Shown: in pieces, positions 24,540 to 34,681 of the stretch
How the letters are laid out: every line of letters begins with the position of its first letter
Position numbering within the stretch: position 1 is the first letter of the stretch
DNA from: Planctomycetota bacterium
GTDB taxonomy: Bacteria; Planctomycetota; UBA1135; UBA2386
DNA length: 64,000 bases
NCBI GenBank assembly: GCA_016716265.1
Contig: JADJWQ010000006.1
Coordinates: 248,001-312,000 of the forward strand
Reading direction: 5' to 3'
Translations under genes and position numbers: made by a program
The notes under the pieces: model-generated
Seen by the model: only the letters and a program-made list of their open reading frames with translations
Databases searched by the model: none
Told to the model about the DNA's origin: nothing

Positions 24540-26638
24540 CAGCGGCCTCCCTCCCGATCGCCATCCTGCCCGCCGCCACCCTGGCCGTCGCCGGTCTGCC
24601 CTGCGGGTGCGGGGCCATAGTGATCGTCGGCGTAGCCGCGCAGCCGCGCCGCGAGCGAGTCCTCGCCGGACAGCTCGAACGCGCGCGCCAGCCCGCGCAA
24701 CAGCGCGCCGTGGCGCTCGCCCTCGACCGCGTCGAGCTGCGCCACCCCGGCGCGCATCGAGTCGGCGAGCGCGCGCAGCTCGTCGATGCGCGCGATCCGG
24801 TCTGCGCCGTAGCGCTCGATCACGCGGTCGATGCCGGCGAGCACGCGCTGGTAGCCGACACGCGCCTGGAAGAAGCTCGACTCGCCGCCCTCGCGGAACA
24901 GCTCCTCGACCTCCCGCCGCTGCTCGGCGAGCAGCGCACTGCGCCGCTGCAAGGCGTCGCGTACGGCATCGACGTCGTGCGGCACGGTCGCCAGCAGGCG
25001 CTCGAGCAGCTCGATCGCATCGCCGTCGCGACCGGCCTCGGACGCAATGCGGGCTTCGCGGAGCAGCGCCCGCGCCGCGTCGCGCTCGGCGCCGAACTCG
25101 GTGACGAGCTCGAAGTGCAGCGCGCCGAAGAGCGTCAGCCGATAGGCGCCGTTGCCCGCACCACCGTGGATCCGCGTCGGTCCCGGGAAGCGCAGCGCGA
25201 CGCGCGCACCGCCGTCGCCGAGCACGACCTCGCGCACCTCCTCGGCGCTGAACCCGGGCTCGACCGTCGCGAAGCCGGCGTCGCCGGCCGCGACGCGCAC
25301 GCTCGCGGACTCCGGCGGGAAGTCGAGCTCCAGCCCACTGGCGCCGCCTCCGCTGAAGCTCAGCCGGAAGCCGATGCCGCCATCGAGCAGCTCGCCCGCG
25401 AACGCGTAGCCGAGGTCGGACGGCACCAGCAGGCCGCGCGCGCGCAGCGCCGCCACGGCCGCATCACCATCCCCGTGCGGCGCGACGCCGAGCAGCACCG
25501 GGCCGGCGGCACCGTCGACTCGCACGGTCGCTCCGACGCCGGTCAGCCGCCGCCCACCCTGGGACAACAGCGCGCTCGGCTGACCCTGACCACCGGCGAC
25601 GACCGCGACGTCGTCGAACGTCGCACGCGCGCCGTCGGTCGGCAGCAGCGCGACCAGCTCGACGACCGCCCGGTCGATGCCGCGCGGCGCGACCAGGTTG
25701 GCCTCGATGCGCTCGAAGCCGCCATCCGCCTGCGTGGCCCCGGTGCCGGTGCGCCAGCAGTCGTCGCGCAGCGCGCGGCGGAGGGCCTCGCCGCCGGACT
25801 CACCCTCCTCGGCGGTCAGCTGCGCCGACGAGAAGAACGCGAGCCGCACGAGCGCGCGTGCCCCGCCGGCGGTCCGCACGTGGGCGGCGACCGACACGCT
25901 CCGCTCGGAGCCGACCGTCACCGGCGCGACCAGCCGCGCCAGCGCGAAGCTCCCCGGTGACTCGCCCTCGGCCGGCGGCGTGCGCTCGGCGAGCAAGGCC
26001 GCCGAACCGGTGTGTGCGTCGCGCCGGCCGACCGCGACCTGGAACGGCACCGCGTCGAGCTCCGCCTGCAGCTCCCAGCCGTCCTCGCCCTCGAAGTCGG
26101 CGATGCCGTCGGGCAGCAGGTTGCCGGCGACGCGCAGCGGGCGCAGGGCGTTGGCACCGGTCGGACCGGCCTCGCCACCGAGCCCCTGCCGGAAGTACAG
26201 GAACCCGCCGGCCGCGACCAGCACGACCAGCAGCGCGATCAGCAGGAGCGGGCTGCGCCGGCGCCCGCGGGCGAGCGCCGCGCGGTCCATCCGCGTCCAC
26301 TGCGGCTCCTCGAGCCCCGCCCCGCCGTCGTCGCCGGCCGGCGCGTCGGCCCGGCGGAAGCGGATCCGCACGCGACCGACCTGGAACACGTCGCCCGGCT
26401 GCAGCGCGATCTCCTCGATGCGCCGGCCGTCGATCGTCGTGCCGTTGGTCGAGCCGAGGTCCCGCAGCACGACGCCACCGTCCTCGACGGCGATCTCGGC
26501 GTGCTGGCCCGAGCACTTCTCGTCGTGGATGACGAGATCGTTGCCCGCCCGTCTGCCGATGGCGAGCCGCGTGCCGCCGAACGCGACGACATCGCCCGCC
26601 TGATCCCCGTCCAGGATCTCCAGGACGTAATCGGTCAT
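24539..26638 (-). CDS. FHA-domain transmembrane protein heading the pseudopilin operon
   Basis: 699 residues. An FHA domain occupies about 1-97, with the key phosphothreonine-binding blocks IGRRAGNDLVIHDEKCSGQHAEI and LRDLGSTNGTTIDG. After a linker comes one membrane helix (about 130-151), then a large exported part: a beta-rich domain (LARLVAPVTVGSERSVSVAA, ending in AFDDVAV-like strands) and a helical tail with coiled-coil character (LLREARIASEAGRDGDAIEL). FHA domains read Thr phosphorylation, so the assembly may answer to a Ser/Thr kinase. First gene of the operon; no Shine-Dalgarno sequence is seen, and a 19-base palindrome lies just upstream. Confidence 0.8.
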   Translation of the reverse strand: MTDYVLEILDGDQAGDVVAFGGTRLAIGRRAGNDLVIHDEKCSGQHAEIAVEDGGVVLRDLGSTNGTTIDGRRIEEIALQPGDVFQVGRVRIRFRRADAPAGDDGGAGLEEPQWTRMDRAALARGRRRSPLLLIALLVVLVAAGGFLYFRQGLGGEAGPTGANALRPLRVAGNLLPDGIADFEGEDGWELQAELDAVPFQVAVGRRDAHTGSAALLAERTPPAEGESPGSFALARLVAPVTVGSERSVSVAAHVRTAGGARALVRLAFFSSAQLTAEEGESGGEALRRALRDDCWRTGTGATQADGGFERIEANLVAPRGIDRAVVELVALLPTDGARATFDDVAVVAGGQGQPSALLSQGGRRLTGVGATVRVDGAAGPVLLGVAPHGDGDAAVAALRARGLLVPSDLGYAFAGELLDGGIGFRLSFSGGGASGLELDFPPESASVRVAAGDAGFATVEPGFSAEEVREVVLGDGGARVALRFPGPTRIHGGAGNGAYRLTLFGALHFELVTEFGAERDAARALLREARIASEAGRDGDAIELLERLLATVPHDVDAVRDALQRRSALLAEQRREVEELFREGGESSFFQARVGYQRVLAGIDRVIERYGADRIARIDELRALADSMRAGVAQLDAVEGERHGALLRGLARAFELSGEDSLAARLRGYADDHYGPAPAGQTGDGQGGGGQDGDREGGR

Positions 26639-26654
26639 GTGGTCTCGAGGGGTC

Positions 26655-26673
26655 CCGTCCGACGGTCGGACGG
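26655..26673. promoter_or_regulatory. 19-bp perfect palindrome before the FHA gene
   Basis: CCGTCCGACGGTCGGACGG reads the same on both strands around the central G. It lies 17 bases upstream of the FHA-gene ATG, inside the inferred 5' leader. It could be an operator or, as RNA, a hairpin close to the start codon. No trans-acting partner can be named. Confidence 0.4.
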
Positions 26674-26830
26674 TGAGGGGGTCACAGGCGATCCGCAGCG
26701 GGCGACCGGCCGGTCGACACCGCGGGGCGCTGTCCGGGGCAGGGTCCAGGGTAACGCCGCGGTGACATGGTGCGCCAGTCGCCGGCCGACCCTTCGTCGA
26801 CGCGCACCGGGCGTCCGTCGACCGCGACGT

Positions 26831-26858
26831 AAGCTAGGAACCAGCCACCGGCTGTCAA
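26831..26858 (-). promoter_or_regulatory. Candidate sigma-70 promoter of the pseudopilin operon
   Basis: On the minus strand a perfect TTGACA (26858-26853) is followed after 16 bases by TAGCTT (26836-26831). Transcription would begin near 26824, leaving a leader of roughly 185 bases before the FHA gene. It is the only good -35 box in the 251-base divergent gap between the FHA gene and rsmE. The -10 match is weak (3 of 6). Confidence 0.42.
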
Positions 26859-26889
26859 ACCAGAAGCCGCGCCTTCCCGCCGCCGATCG

Positions 26890-27585
26890 ATGTCCCGCCG
26901 TTACCTCGTGCGCCCGATGCCTCCCCCCGGCCGGCGTGAGCTGCCCGACGACGTCGCCCGCCACCTGGCCGTGGTCCGCGCGCGACCCGGCACCGGATTG
27001 CGGCTCTGCGACGGCGCGGGCACCGAGGCCGACGCGGTGCTGGTCGAGGTCCGGCGCGGCCGCGCGCTCGCCGAGGTCGGCCCGGCCGAGCAGGTGCACC
27101 GCGAGCCGGCGCGCCGCGTCGAGCTCGCGTTCGCGGCGCCGAAGGGCACGCGCGCCGAGTGGCTGTTCGAGCACGGCACCGAGCTCGGCGTCGCGCGCTT
27201 CCGACCGGTGCGCTTCGAGCGCTCGACCGGTGCCGACCGCGCGCGGCGCGCGGCGCGCTGGCAGCGGATCGTCGACGCGGCGGTCGAGCAATGCGACCGC
27301 AGCCACGCGCCGGAGGTCGCCGACGAGGTCGCGCTCGACGCTTTGCTCGCCGACCCGACGCTGCCACCGCTGCGGCGGCTGGCGCTGCCCGGAGCGCCGC
27401 CGCTCGCCGACGCGGACCGCGACCCGCGTCAGGCAGCGCTGTGGCTGGTCGGCCCCGAGGGCGGCATCACCGCCGCCGAGGTCGAGCACATCGTCGGCGC
27501 GGGCTTCGCCGGCCGCGGCCTCGGACCGTTGACGCTGCGCGTCGAGACCGCCGCGCTGATCGGCTGCGCGCGGCTGCTCGGCTGA
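26890..27585 (+). CDS. rsmE: 16S rRNA m3U1498 methyltransferase RsmE
   Basis: 231 residues, normal for RsmE, which methylates N3 of U1498 in 16S rRNA. The PUA-like N-domain (MSRRYLVRPMPP...LPDDVARHLAVVRARPG) is followed by the SPOUT knot. Its signatures are AAPKGTRAEWLFEHGTELGV with the KG and E, the VEQCDRSHAP block, VGPEGGITAAEVEH (from about 186) and the knot-closing LGPLTLRVETAAL. It stands alone, diverging from the pseudopilin operon and convergent with radC, whose stop lies five bases beyond its own. Confidence 0.92.
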   Translation: MSRRYLVRPMPPPGRRELPDDVARHLAVVRARPGTGLRLCDGAGTEADAVLVEVRRGRALAEVGPAEQVHREPARRVELAFAAPKGTRAEWLFEHGTELGVARFRPVRFERSTGADRARRAARWQRIVDAAVEQCDRSHAPEVADEVALDALLADPTLPPLRRLALPGAPPLADADRDPRQAALWLVGPEGGITAAEVEHIVGAGFAGRGLGPLTLRVETAALIGCARLLG

Positions 27586-27590
27586 GCCGG

Positions 27591-28325
27591 TCACGAGTCG
27601 GCCACCCGCGCGCAATCGGCGAGCGGCGGCAGCGGATGCTCGCGGTCGTCGGCGAAGCTGAAGTAGGTCTGCGCCCCGACCACCACGTGGTCGAGCAGCT
27701 CGACGCCGCACAGCTCGCCGACCTGCCGCAGCCGCTCGGTCACCAGCCGATCGTCGTCGCTCGGCCGCGCGTCGCCGCTCGGGTGGTTGTGCGCGACGAC
27801 CAGCGCGGCGGCGCCCGCGCGCAGCGCGGGTCGGAACACCTCCCGCGGGTGCACCGGCGCACTGCGCAGCGTGCCGACGCCGACGACGTGCGTCGCCAGC
27901 ACGCGGTGGCGGGCGTCGAGCAGGACCGCGTGGAAGCTCTCGCGCGGGTCGTCGCGCGTCGCCTCGCGGACCAGCCGCGCGACGTCGGCGGCGTCGCGCA
28001 GCGCCGCGCCGACCGCCAGCCGCGCCCGCGCCAGCCGGTGCGCGAGGCCGAACGCCGCGCGCAGCACCGCTGCGCGCGCCGGGCCGAGTCCGGCGCACGC
28101 AGCCAGCTCGGCGGGCTCCGCGGCGGCGATCCCGGCGAGGCTGCCGAACCGCTCGAGCAGGGCGGTCGCACTGCGCAGCGCGGCGGTCGCCGGGCGCGAC
28201 GGCGCGACCAGCAGGCCGAGACACTCGGCGTCGGACAGCGCGCGCTCGCCGGCGGAGCGCAGCCGCTCGCGCAAGGTCGGGGACGGCCGGCTCGGCCCCG
28301 CGGGAAAGGTCGGTTCTGAGCTCAT
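27591..28325 (-). CDS. radC: RadC-family JAB/MPN+ domain protein
   Basis: 244 residues, normal RadC length. The N-terminal half has the LRERLRSAGERALSDAECLGLL block and helix-hairpin-helix AACAGLGPARAAVLRAAFGL. The C-terminal half is the JAB metal-binding domain with VVGVGTLRSAPVHPREVFR and HNHPSGDARPSDDD (about 176-189), the metal ligands being the two His and an Asp. Despite the name, a role in recombinational repair is not established for the family. The ATG at 28325 was chosen; upstream in-frame sequence is low-complexity. It is divergent from recQ with an 88-base gap. Confidence 0.9.
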   Translation of the reverse strand: MSSEPTFPAGPSRPSPTLRERLRSAGERALSDAECLGLLVAPSRPATAALRSATALLERFGSLAGIAAAEPAELAACAGLGPARAAVLRAAFGLAHRLARARLAVGAALRDAADVARLVREATRDDPRESFHAVLLDARHRVLATHVVGVGTLRSAPVHPREVFRPALRAGAAALVVAHNHPSGDARPSDDDRLVTERLRQVGELCGVELLDHVVVGAQTYFSFADDREHPLPPLADCARVADS

Positions 28326-28413
28326 GGTCAGCCGCCCTCCGGTGGCGCGGAGCCCGCCGGCGGTGACACCCCGCTCGCCGATTCCGCGCGCTTTCCGTAG
28401 CGTCGACACCCCG

Positions 28414-30123
<1,710 letters not shown>

Positions 30124-30131
30124 CTTCCGAT

Positions 30132-30151
30132 CCGTACCGCGTACGGTTTTT
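30132..30151 (+). terminator. Intrinsic terminator after recQ
   Basis: A 6-bp inverted repeat ccgtac/gtacgg with a 3-base loop (30132-30146) is followed immediately by five T (30147-30151), eight bases after the recQ stop. The stem is short for this GC-rich genome but the T run makes the assignment reasonable. Confidence 0.6.
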
Positions 30152-30258
30152 ACATCAGGCGCACGCGGGACTGCCTTCGGCACCTATCCGCAGCCCGCGG
30201 TGGATCGCGCGGCGCGGCGGCGTTCCTGGTCAGCCTGCCAGCCACCCCAGGAACCTGC

Positions 30259-31695
30259 ATGCACCCGATCCGCCCGTTGCTCCTCGCGACCCTCGCGCTG
30301 TCCCCCGTCCCGGCGACCGCCCAGGGCCAGCTCCCGCTCGTCACCGACTTCCACGACTTCACCGCGATCGACGCCGAGATGCAGCGCGTCGTGGCGACGG
30401 CCGCCCCCGCCGGCGCCTGTCTGTCGATCGCGCGGCAGGGGACCCTGCTGTTCGAGCGCTGCTACGGCGGCTACGCGGTCGACACGCAGGTGCCGATCGC
30501 ATCCGCCACCAAGTGGCTGTCGGGCGCCGTCATCATGGCGCTGGTCGACGACGGCCTGCTGGACCTCGACGCGCCGGTGGCCACCTGGCTGCCCGAGTTC
30601 ACCGGCCTGAAGGGCACGCTGACGACGCGGCAGATGTTCTCGCACACGTCGGGTCTGCCGGGCTCCGATCCGGTGATCAGCGACGACAACATCACGCTGG
30701 CACAGGCGGTGAGCTACATCGCCGCGAACGTCCCGCTGCGCGTGCCGCCGGGCACCGACTTCTTCTACGGCGGTGTGTCGATGCACGTCGCCGGCCGCGT
30801 CGCCGAGGTCGTCAGCGGCACGGAGTGGGGAGCGCTGTTCGCGGCCCGCATCGCCGGCCCGCTCGGCATGATGCGCACCGACTACCTCGGCATCGGCTCG
30901 GCGAGCAACCCGCGCATCGCCGGTGGCGCCCGGTCCACGCTGCGCGACTACGCGCGCTTCATGGAGATGATCGAGGGCCGCGGCACGTTCCGCGGCCGGC
31001 GCATCCTCAGCGAGCGCGCGATCGACACGATGCTGCAGGACCAGACCGGCGGCGTGCCCGTCACCTCGGCGCCGCCCACGGTCCCGGACCCGTTTCCCGG
31101 CTACGGCATCGGCTGCTGGATGGAGCGCGTCGACGGCAATGGCCGCACGCTCGAGGCGACGTCGCCGGGCGCATTCGGCTTCACCGGCTTCGTCGACCGC
31201 GAGCGTGGGACGGCCGGCGTGTTCCTGGTGCGCAGCCTCAACCAGCGCACCGACCCGTTCGCCGACCGCGTCCGCGAGCTGACCCGCGAGCAGCTCCGCT
31301 TCGCCGGTGTCGACAGCTACGGCGGCTCCGCGCCCGCGTGCGCCGGTCCGCTGCGCGCGCGCACCACGACCGCACCGCTCGCTGGCGAGCCCGCCTTCGC
31401 GCTCACCTGCGAGAACGCCCCGCCGCTCGGGTTCGGCGTCTGCCTGGTGTCGCCGTCGGCGGCGATCCCGCCGCTACCGGTGCTCGGCGTCGACGTCCAC
31501 GTCGCGCTCGGTCCGGTGACGATCGGCGAGACGGTCGTCGCCGACCTGCGCCGCGCTGCGGTGCTGTCGGTGCCGCTGACCGCGGTCCCGCCCGCCACGC
31601 TCGCGTTCGCGCAGTTCGCGTTCCTGCCGACGCGCGGCTGCACGGCGCCGACCGCGCTGGCGACCAGCCACGCGCTGTCGATCCGCGTGCGCTGA
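30259..31695 (+). CDS. Secreted beta-lactamase-fold serine hydrolase with C-terminal planctomycete domain
   Basis: 478 residues with a signal peptide (ends ATAQG). The class C beta-lactamase/esterase fold spans about 30-360. The nucleophile motif SATK is at 82-85, and ARQMFSHTSGLPG-like sequence follows (here RQMFSHTSGLPG). The second motif, usually YxN, reads Tyr170-Gly-Gly, and the last motif (HxG or KTG) region reads SPGAFGFTGF. It may be an esterase or peptidase; resistance is not implied. The C-terminal ~110 residues form a separate beta domain (LPVLGVDVHVALG ... FAQFAFLPTRGC) that reappears at the N-terminus of the propeller protein at 48.1-49.5 kb. Monocistronic. Confidence 0.85.
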   Translation: MHPIRPLLLATLALSPVPATAQGQLPLVTDFHDFTAIDAEMQRVVATAAPAGACLSIARQGTLLFERCYGGYAVDTQVPIASATKWLSGAVIMALVDDGLLDLDAPVATWLPEFTGLKGTLTTRQMFSHTSGLPGSDPVISDDNITLAQAVSYIAANVPLRVPPGTDFFYGGVSMHVAGRVAEVVSGTEWGALFAARIAGPLGMMRTDYLGIGSASNPRIAGGARSTLRDYARFMEMIEGRGTFRGRRILSERAIDTMLQDQTGGVPVTSAPPTVPDPFPGYGIGCWMERVDGNGRTLEATSPGAFGFTGFVDRERGTAGVFLVRSLNQRTDPFADRVRELTREQLRFAGVDSYGGSAPACAGPLRARTTTAPLAGEPAFALTCENAPPLGFGVCLVSPSAAIPPLPVLGVDVHVALGPVTIGETVVADLRRAAVLSVPLTAVPPATLAFAQFAFLPTRGCTAPTALATSHALSIRVR

Positions 31696-31707
31696 CGCGC
31701 GCCCCGC

Positions 31708-34620
31708 TCAGCCGCGCTCGCGCGCCGCGGCGTCGGTCACGTCCAGGTGCGTGACGACCGCGCCGCGCACGGGCTCACCGACGCGAGTCGCGTGCAGCAC
31801 GAACGCGCGCGGCCCACGGGTGGACGCCCGCTCGTACTCGATCTGCAGCGTCTGGCGCCGGCCCGCGAGCAGGTCATGCAATGCGAGAGCAGCGTCGCGG
31901 TCCGGACCGTCGCCCGCCGTGCGCGAATCGGTCCGCACGGCGAACCGTCCGAGCCCCGGGATCGGCCCGTCGTCGGGGCGATCCTCCGCGAGCGCATCGC
32001 GCCAGCCGCGGTTGACGAGCACGATCCGGCCGTGCTCGTCGAGCAGCGCGACCTCGCCGGGCATCGAATCGACGACGACCTGCAGGTTCTCCTTCACCCG
32101 CTGCAGCTCGGTCACGTCGACGAACGTGACGACGACGCCGCCGTCGCTCTCGGCCTCGCCGTCGGACAGATACGGCAGGAAGCGCGCCAGCACCTGCCCG
32201 CCGTCCGAAGTCGGCGTGGTGACCTCGAGCGACTCACCGGTCTCGAGCACGCGCTGGGAGCACTCGCGGAGATCGATGCCGAGCAGGTGCGACGACAGGT
32301 GCTCGATCGGGCGGCCGATGTCCTGGTGCAGCAGGCTGACGTGACGCACGGCCGACGGCGTGAAGCTGCGGATCCGCAGGCTCTCGTCGAGGAACAGCGT
32401 GCCGATGCGCGTCGACCGGAGCAGGTTGTCGACGTCGTCCTTGAGCTGCGTCAGCTCCTGGATCTTCTTCTGATACTCGGCATTGACCGTGTGCAGCTCC
32501 TCGTTGACCGATTGGAGCTCCTCGTTCATCGCGTGGAGCTCCTCGTTCGACGACATGAGCTCCTCGTTGGTCGCCTGCAGCTCCTCGTTGGAAGTCTCGA
32601 GCTCTTCGATCATTGCCTGCAGGTTCTCGCGCGTGTGCCGCAGCTCCTCCTCGAGGACCTGCAGCCGCTCGCGGCCGGCACCGATCTCCTCGGTCGCGTC
32701 ACCCGCATCGACGCCGCGCGGCAGCATGCTCTCGAACGCGATCAGGAACACCTGCTCGCGCCCGCGCAGCAGGTGCGGGGTCACGCGGATCGCGACGTCC
32801 TCGGCCGACTCGCGGCCGAGCGGCCCGCGGTAGACGACCTCCTTGCCGGTCTCCTCGGCGCGCCGCATCGCCGCGCCGAGCAGGATCTCCAGCTCGCGCG
32901 ACGCGAGGTGGTGCAGATCCATCTGGGCGCGGCCGGTCTGCAGGCGCAGGAACTTGCCGACGTCGCCGAGCACGTGCAAAACGACGCCATTGCGATCGAC
33001 CACGACGCAATTCAGCGACAGCTGCTCGAGCACGACCCGCAGGATCTCCTCGAGCTCGCTGCTCTGCATGGCCGTCGCCGACGTACGCGTGCGGGGCATG
33101 CGCGCGTCGAACGCGCCCGCGGCGCCGGCGCTGAACCGTCCGAAGCCGGGCTGCAGCGGAATGCTGTTCGCCGTCCGGCGGAACAGCTTCCACTTGCGCT
33201 CGATCGGCTCGAACGCATAGGCGAGCTCCGCGAGCGACTCGCTCGGCCCCAGGAACAGGCAACCACCCGGCCGCAGCGCATAGCCGAGATTGCGCAGCGC
33301 CCGGTCCTGCAATGGCTTGTCCAGGTAGATCAGCAGGTTCCGGCAGCTGATGAGCTGCATGCTCGTCAGCGGCGGGTCGGCCATCAGATCGTGCGGTGCG
33401 AAGATCACCCGGGCGCGCAGCGACTTGGCGATCCGGTAGTCGTCACCATCGTGCACGAAGAAGCGCTCGAGACGCTCCGGACTGACGTCCGCGACGATGC
33501 TCTTCGGATACAGCCCGCCCCCGGCGAACGACAGCGCCTCGTCGTCGACGTCGGTCGCGAAGATCCGCACGTCGCGCGTCGTGCCGAGCTCCTCGGCCGC
33601 CTCGACGATCAGCATCGCGAGCGAGTAGGCCTCCTCGCCCGTGGCGCAGCCCGCGCACCACACGCGCAGCGTGCTGTCCTGCGGAAGGTCGCGGAGCAGC
33701 TGCGGCACGATGTTGCGCCGCAGCAGCTCGAACGCGTCGGTGTCGCGGAAGAACCGCGTCACGCTGATCAGGAAGTCGCGGTGCAGCGTGCCGGTCTCAT
33801 CGGGATCCTGCTCGAGCAGGTCGGCGAACTCGCCGAGGTCCGACAATCCCCGCAGGTGCATCCGGCGCTCGACGCGGCGCAGGATCGTCGAGCGCTTGTA
33901 GCCCGAGAAGTCGCGCCCGGTGCTGCGCTCGATCAGCTTCAGGATCCGCAGCAGCTCCGACGGCGTCGCCTCCGACCGCGCCTCGGCGCGGGCGGCATCG
34001 CGGTCGCCGAGCCCCTGCGCGATCCGGTCGATCGCCGCCGGGATGTCGCGCGCGGGCAGCACCACGTCGACCAGCCCGGTCGACTGCGCGCTGATCGGCA
34101 TGCCGTCGAAGGTCGCCTCGTCGGGATCCTGCGCGAGTACGAAGCCACCGGCCTCCTTGATCGCGCGCACGCCGCGCATGCCGTCGCTCCCCGAGCCGGA
34201 CAGCACGACGCCGACCGCCCGGTCGCCGAGCTCGCGCGCCAGCGACGAGAACAGCACGTCGACCGGCAGGTGCAGGCGTCGCTCGCTGTCGAACCGCCGC
34301 TGCCGCAGGCAGCCCGCCTCGTAGGTCAGGTCGTAGCCGGGCGAGATCACGTAGATCGAGCCGCGCTCGACCGTCATGCCGTCCCGGACCCGGTGGATCG
34401 AGAGCCGCGTGTGCTTCTCGAGCAGCTCCGGCATCAGGCTCTCGTGCTCGGGGCTCAGGTGCTGCACGACGAGGAACGCCATCGGCGAGTCGGGAGCGAC
34501 GCGCGAGAAGAAGGTCTCGAGCGCCTGCAGCCCACCCGCCGAAGCACCGATGCCGACGACCAGTGGCGGGATCGTCACGCGCGCCGCGCCGGCGCCAGCA
34601 GGGTGGTTGCCATCACTCAT
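31708..34620 (-). CDS. CheB-CheR-PAS fusion regulator
   Basis: 970 residues. Order: CheB methylesterase (about 18-205) with Ser in GIGASAGG, His in VVQHLSPEHESL and Asp in SGSGSDGMRG; CheR methyltransferase (about 215-490) with ERRMHLRGL and the S-adenosylmethionine site WCAGCATGEEAYSLAM; a PAS-like region; a long coiled coil (about 650-725) of repeated EELETSNEELQATNEEL type; then two PAS domains (about 730-835, 845-965). It ends without a kinase domain. Such proteins replace separate CheB and CheR in two-component networks not tied to flagella. It lies 61 bases downstream of the hybrid kinase gene and is probably cotranscribed with it. Confidence 0.92.
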   Translation of the reverse strand: MSDGNHPAGAGAARVTIPPLVVGIGASAGGLQALETFFSRVAPDSPMAFLVVQHLSPEHESLMPELLEKHTRLSIHRVRDGMTVERGSIYVISPGYDLTYEAGCLRQRRFDSERRLHLPVDVLFSSLARELGDRAVGVVLSGSGSDGMRGVRAIKEAGGFVLAQDPDEATFDGMPISAQSTGLVDVVLPARDIPAAIDRIAQGLGDRDAARAEARSEATPSELLRILKLIERSTGRDFSGYKRSTILRRVERRMHLRGLSDLGEFADLLEQDPDETGTLHRDFLISVTRFFRDTDAFELLRRNIVPQLLRDLPQDSTLRVWCAGCATGEEAYSLAMLIVEAAEELGTTRDVRIFATDVDDEALSFAGGGLYPKSIVADVSPERLERFFVHDGDDYRIAKSLRARVIFAPHDLMADPPLTSMQLISCRNLLIYLDKPLQDRALRNLGYALRPGGCLFLGPSESLAELAYAFEPIERKWKLFRRTANSIPLQPGFGRFSAGAAGAFDARMPRTRTSATAMQSSELEEILRVVLEQLSLNCVVVDRNGVVLHVLGDVGKFLRLQTGRAQMDLHHLASRELEILLGAAMRRAEETGKEVVYRGPLGRESAEDVAIRVTPHLLRGREQVFLIAFESMLPRGVDAGDATEEIGAGRERLQVLEEELRHTRENLQAMIEELETSNEELQATNEELMSSNEELHAMNEELQSVNEELHTVNAEYQKKIQELTQLKDDVDNLLRSTRIGTLFLDESLRIRSFTPSAVRHVSLLHQDIGRPIEHLSSHLLGIDLRECSQRVLETGESLEVTTPTSDGGQVLARFLPYLSDGEAESDGGVVVTFVDVTELQRVKENLQVVVDSMPGEVALLDEHGRIVLVNRGWRDALAEDRPDDGPIPGLGRFAVRTDSRTAGDGPDRDAALALHDLLAGRRQTLQIEYERASTRGPRAFVLHATRVGEPVRGAVVTHLDVTDAAARERG

Positions 34621-34681
34621 CGCACGCACTTCCGGTTCGGATCTGGGCTGCCGATCCCACCGCGGGCGCCGGGATCGGCGT

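Noticed and set aside
30259..31695. Antibiotic-resistance beta-lactamase
   Set aside because: The fold is of the class C/esterase family, but YxN is changed to YGG and a lineage-specific domain is attached; secreted family members with other roles are common, so resistance is not supported.
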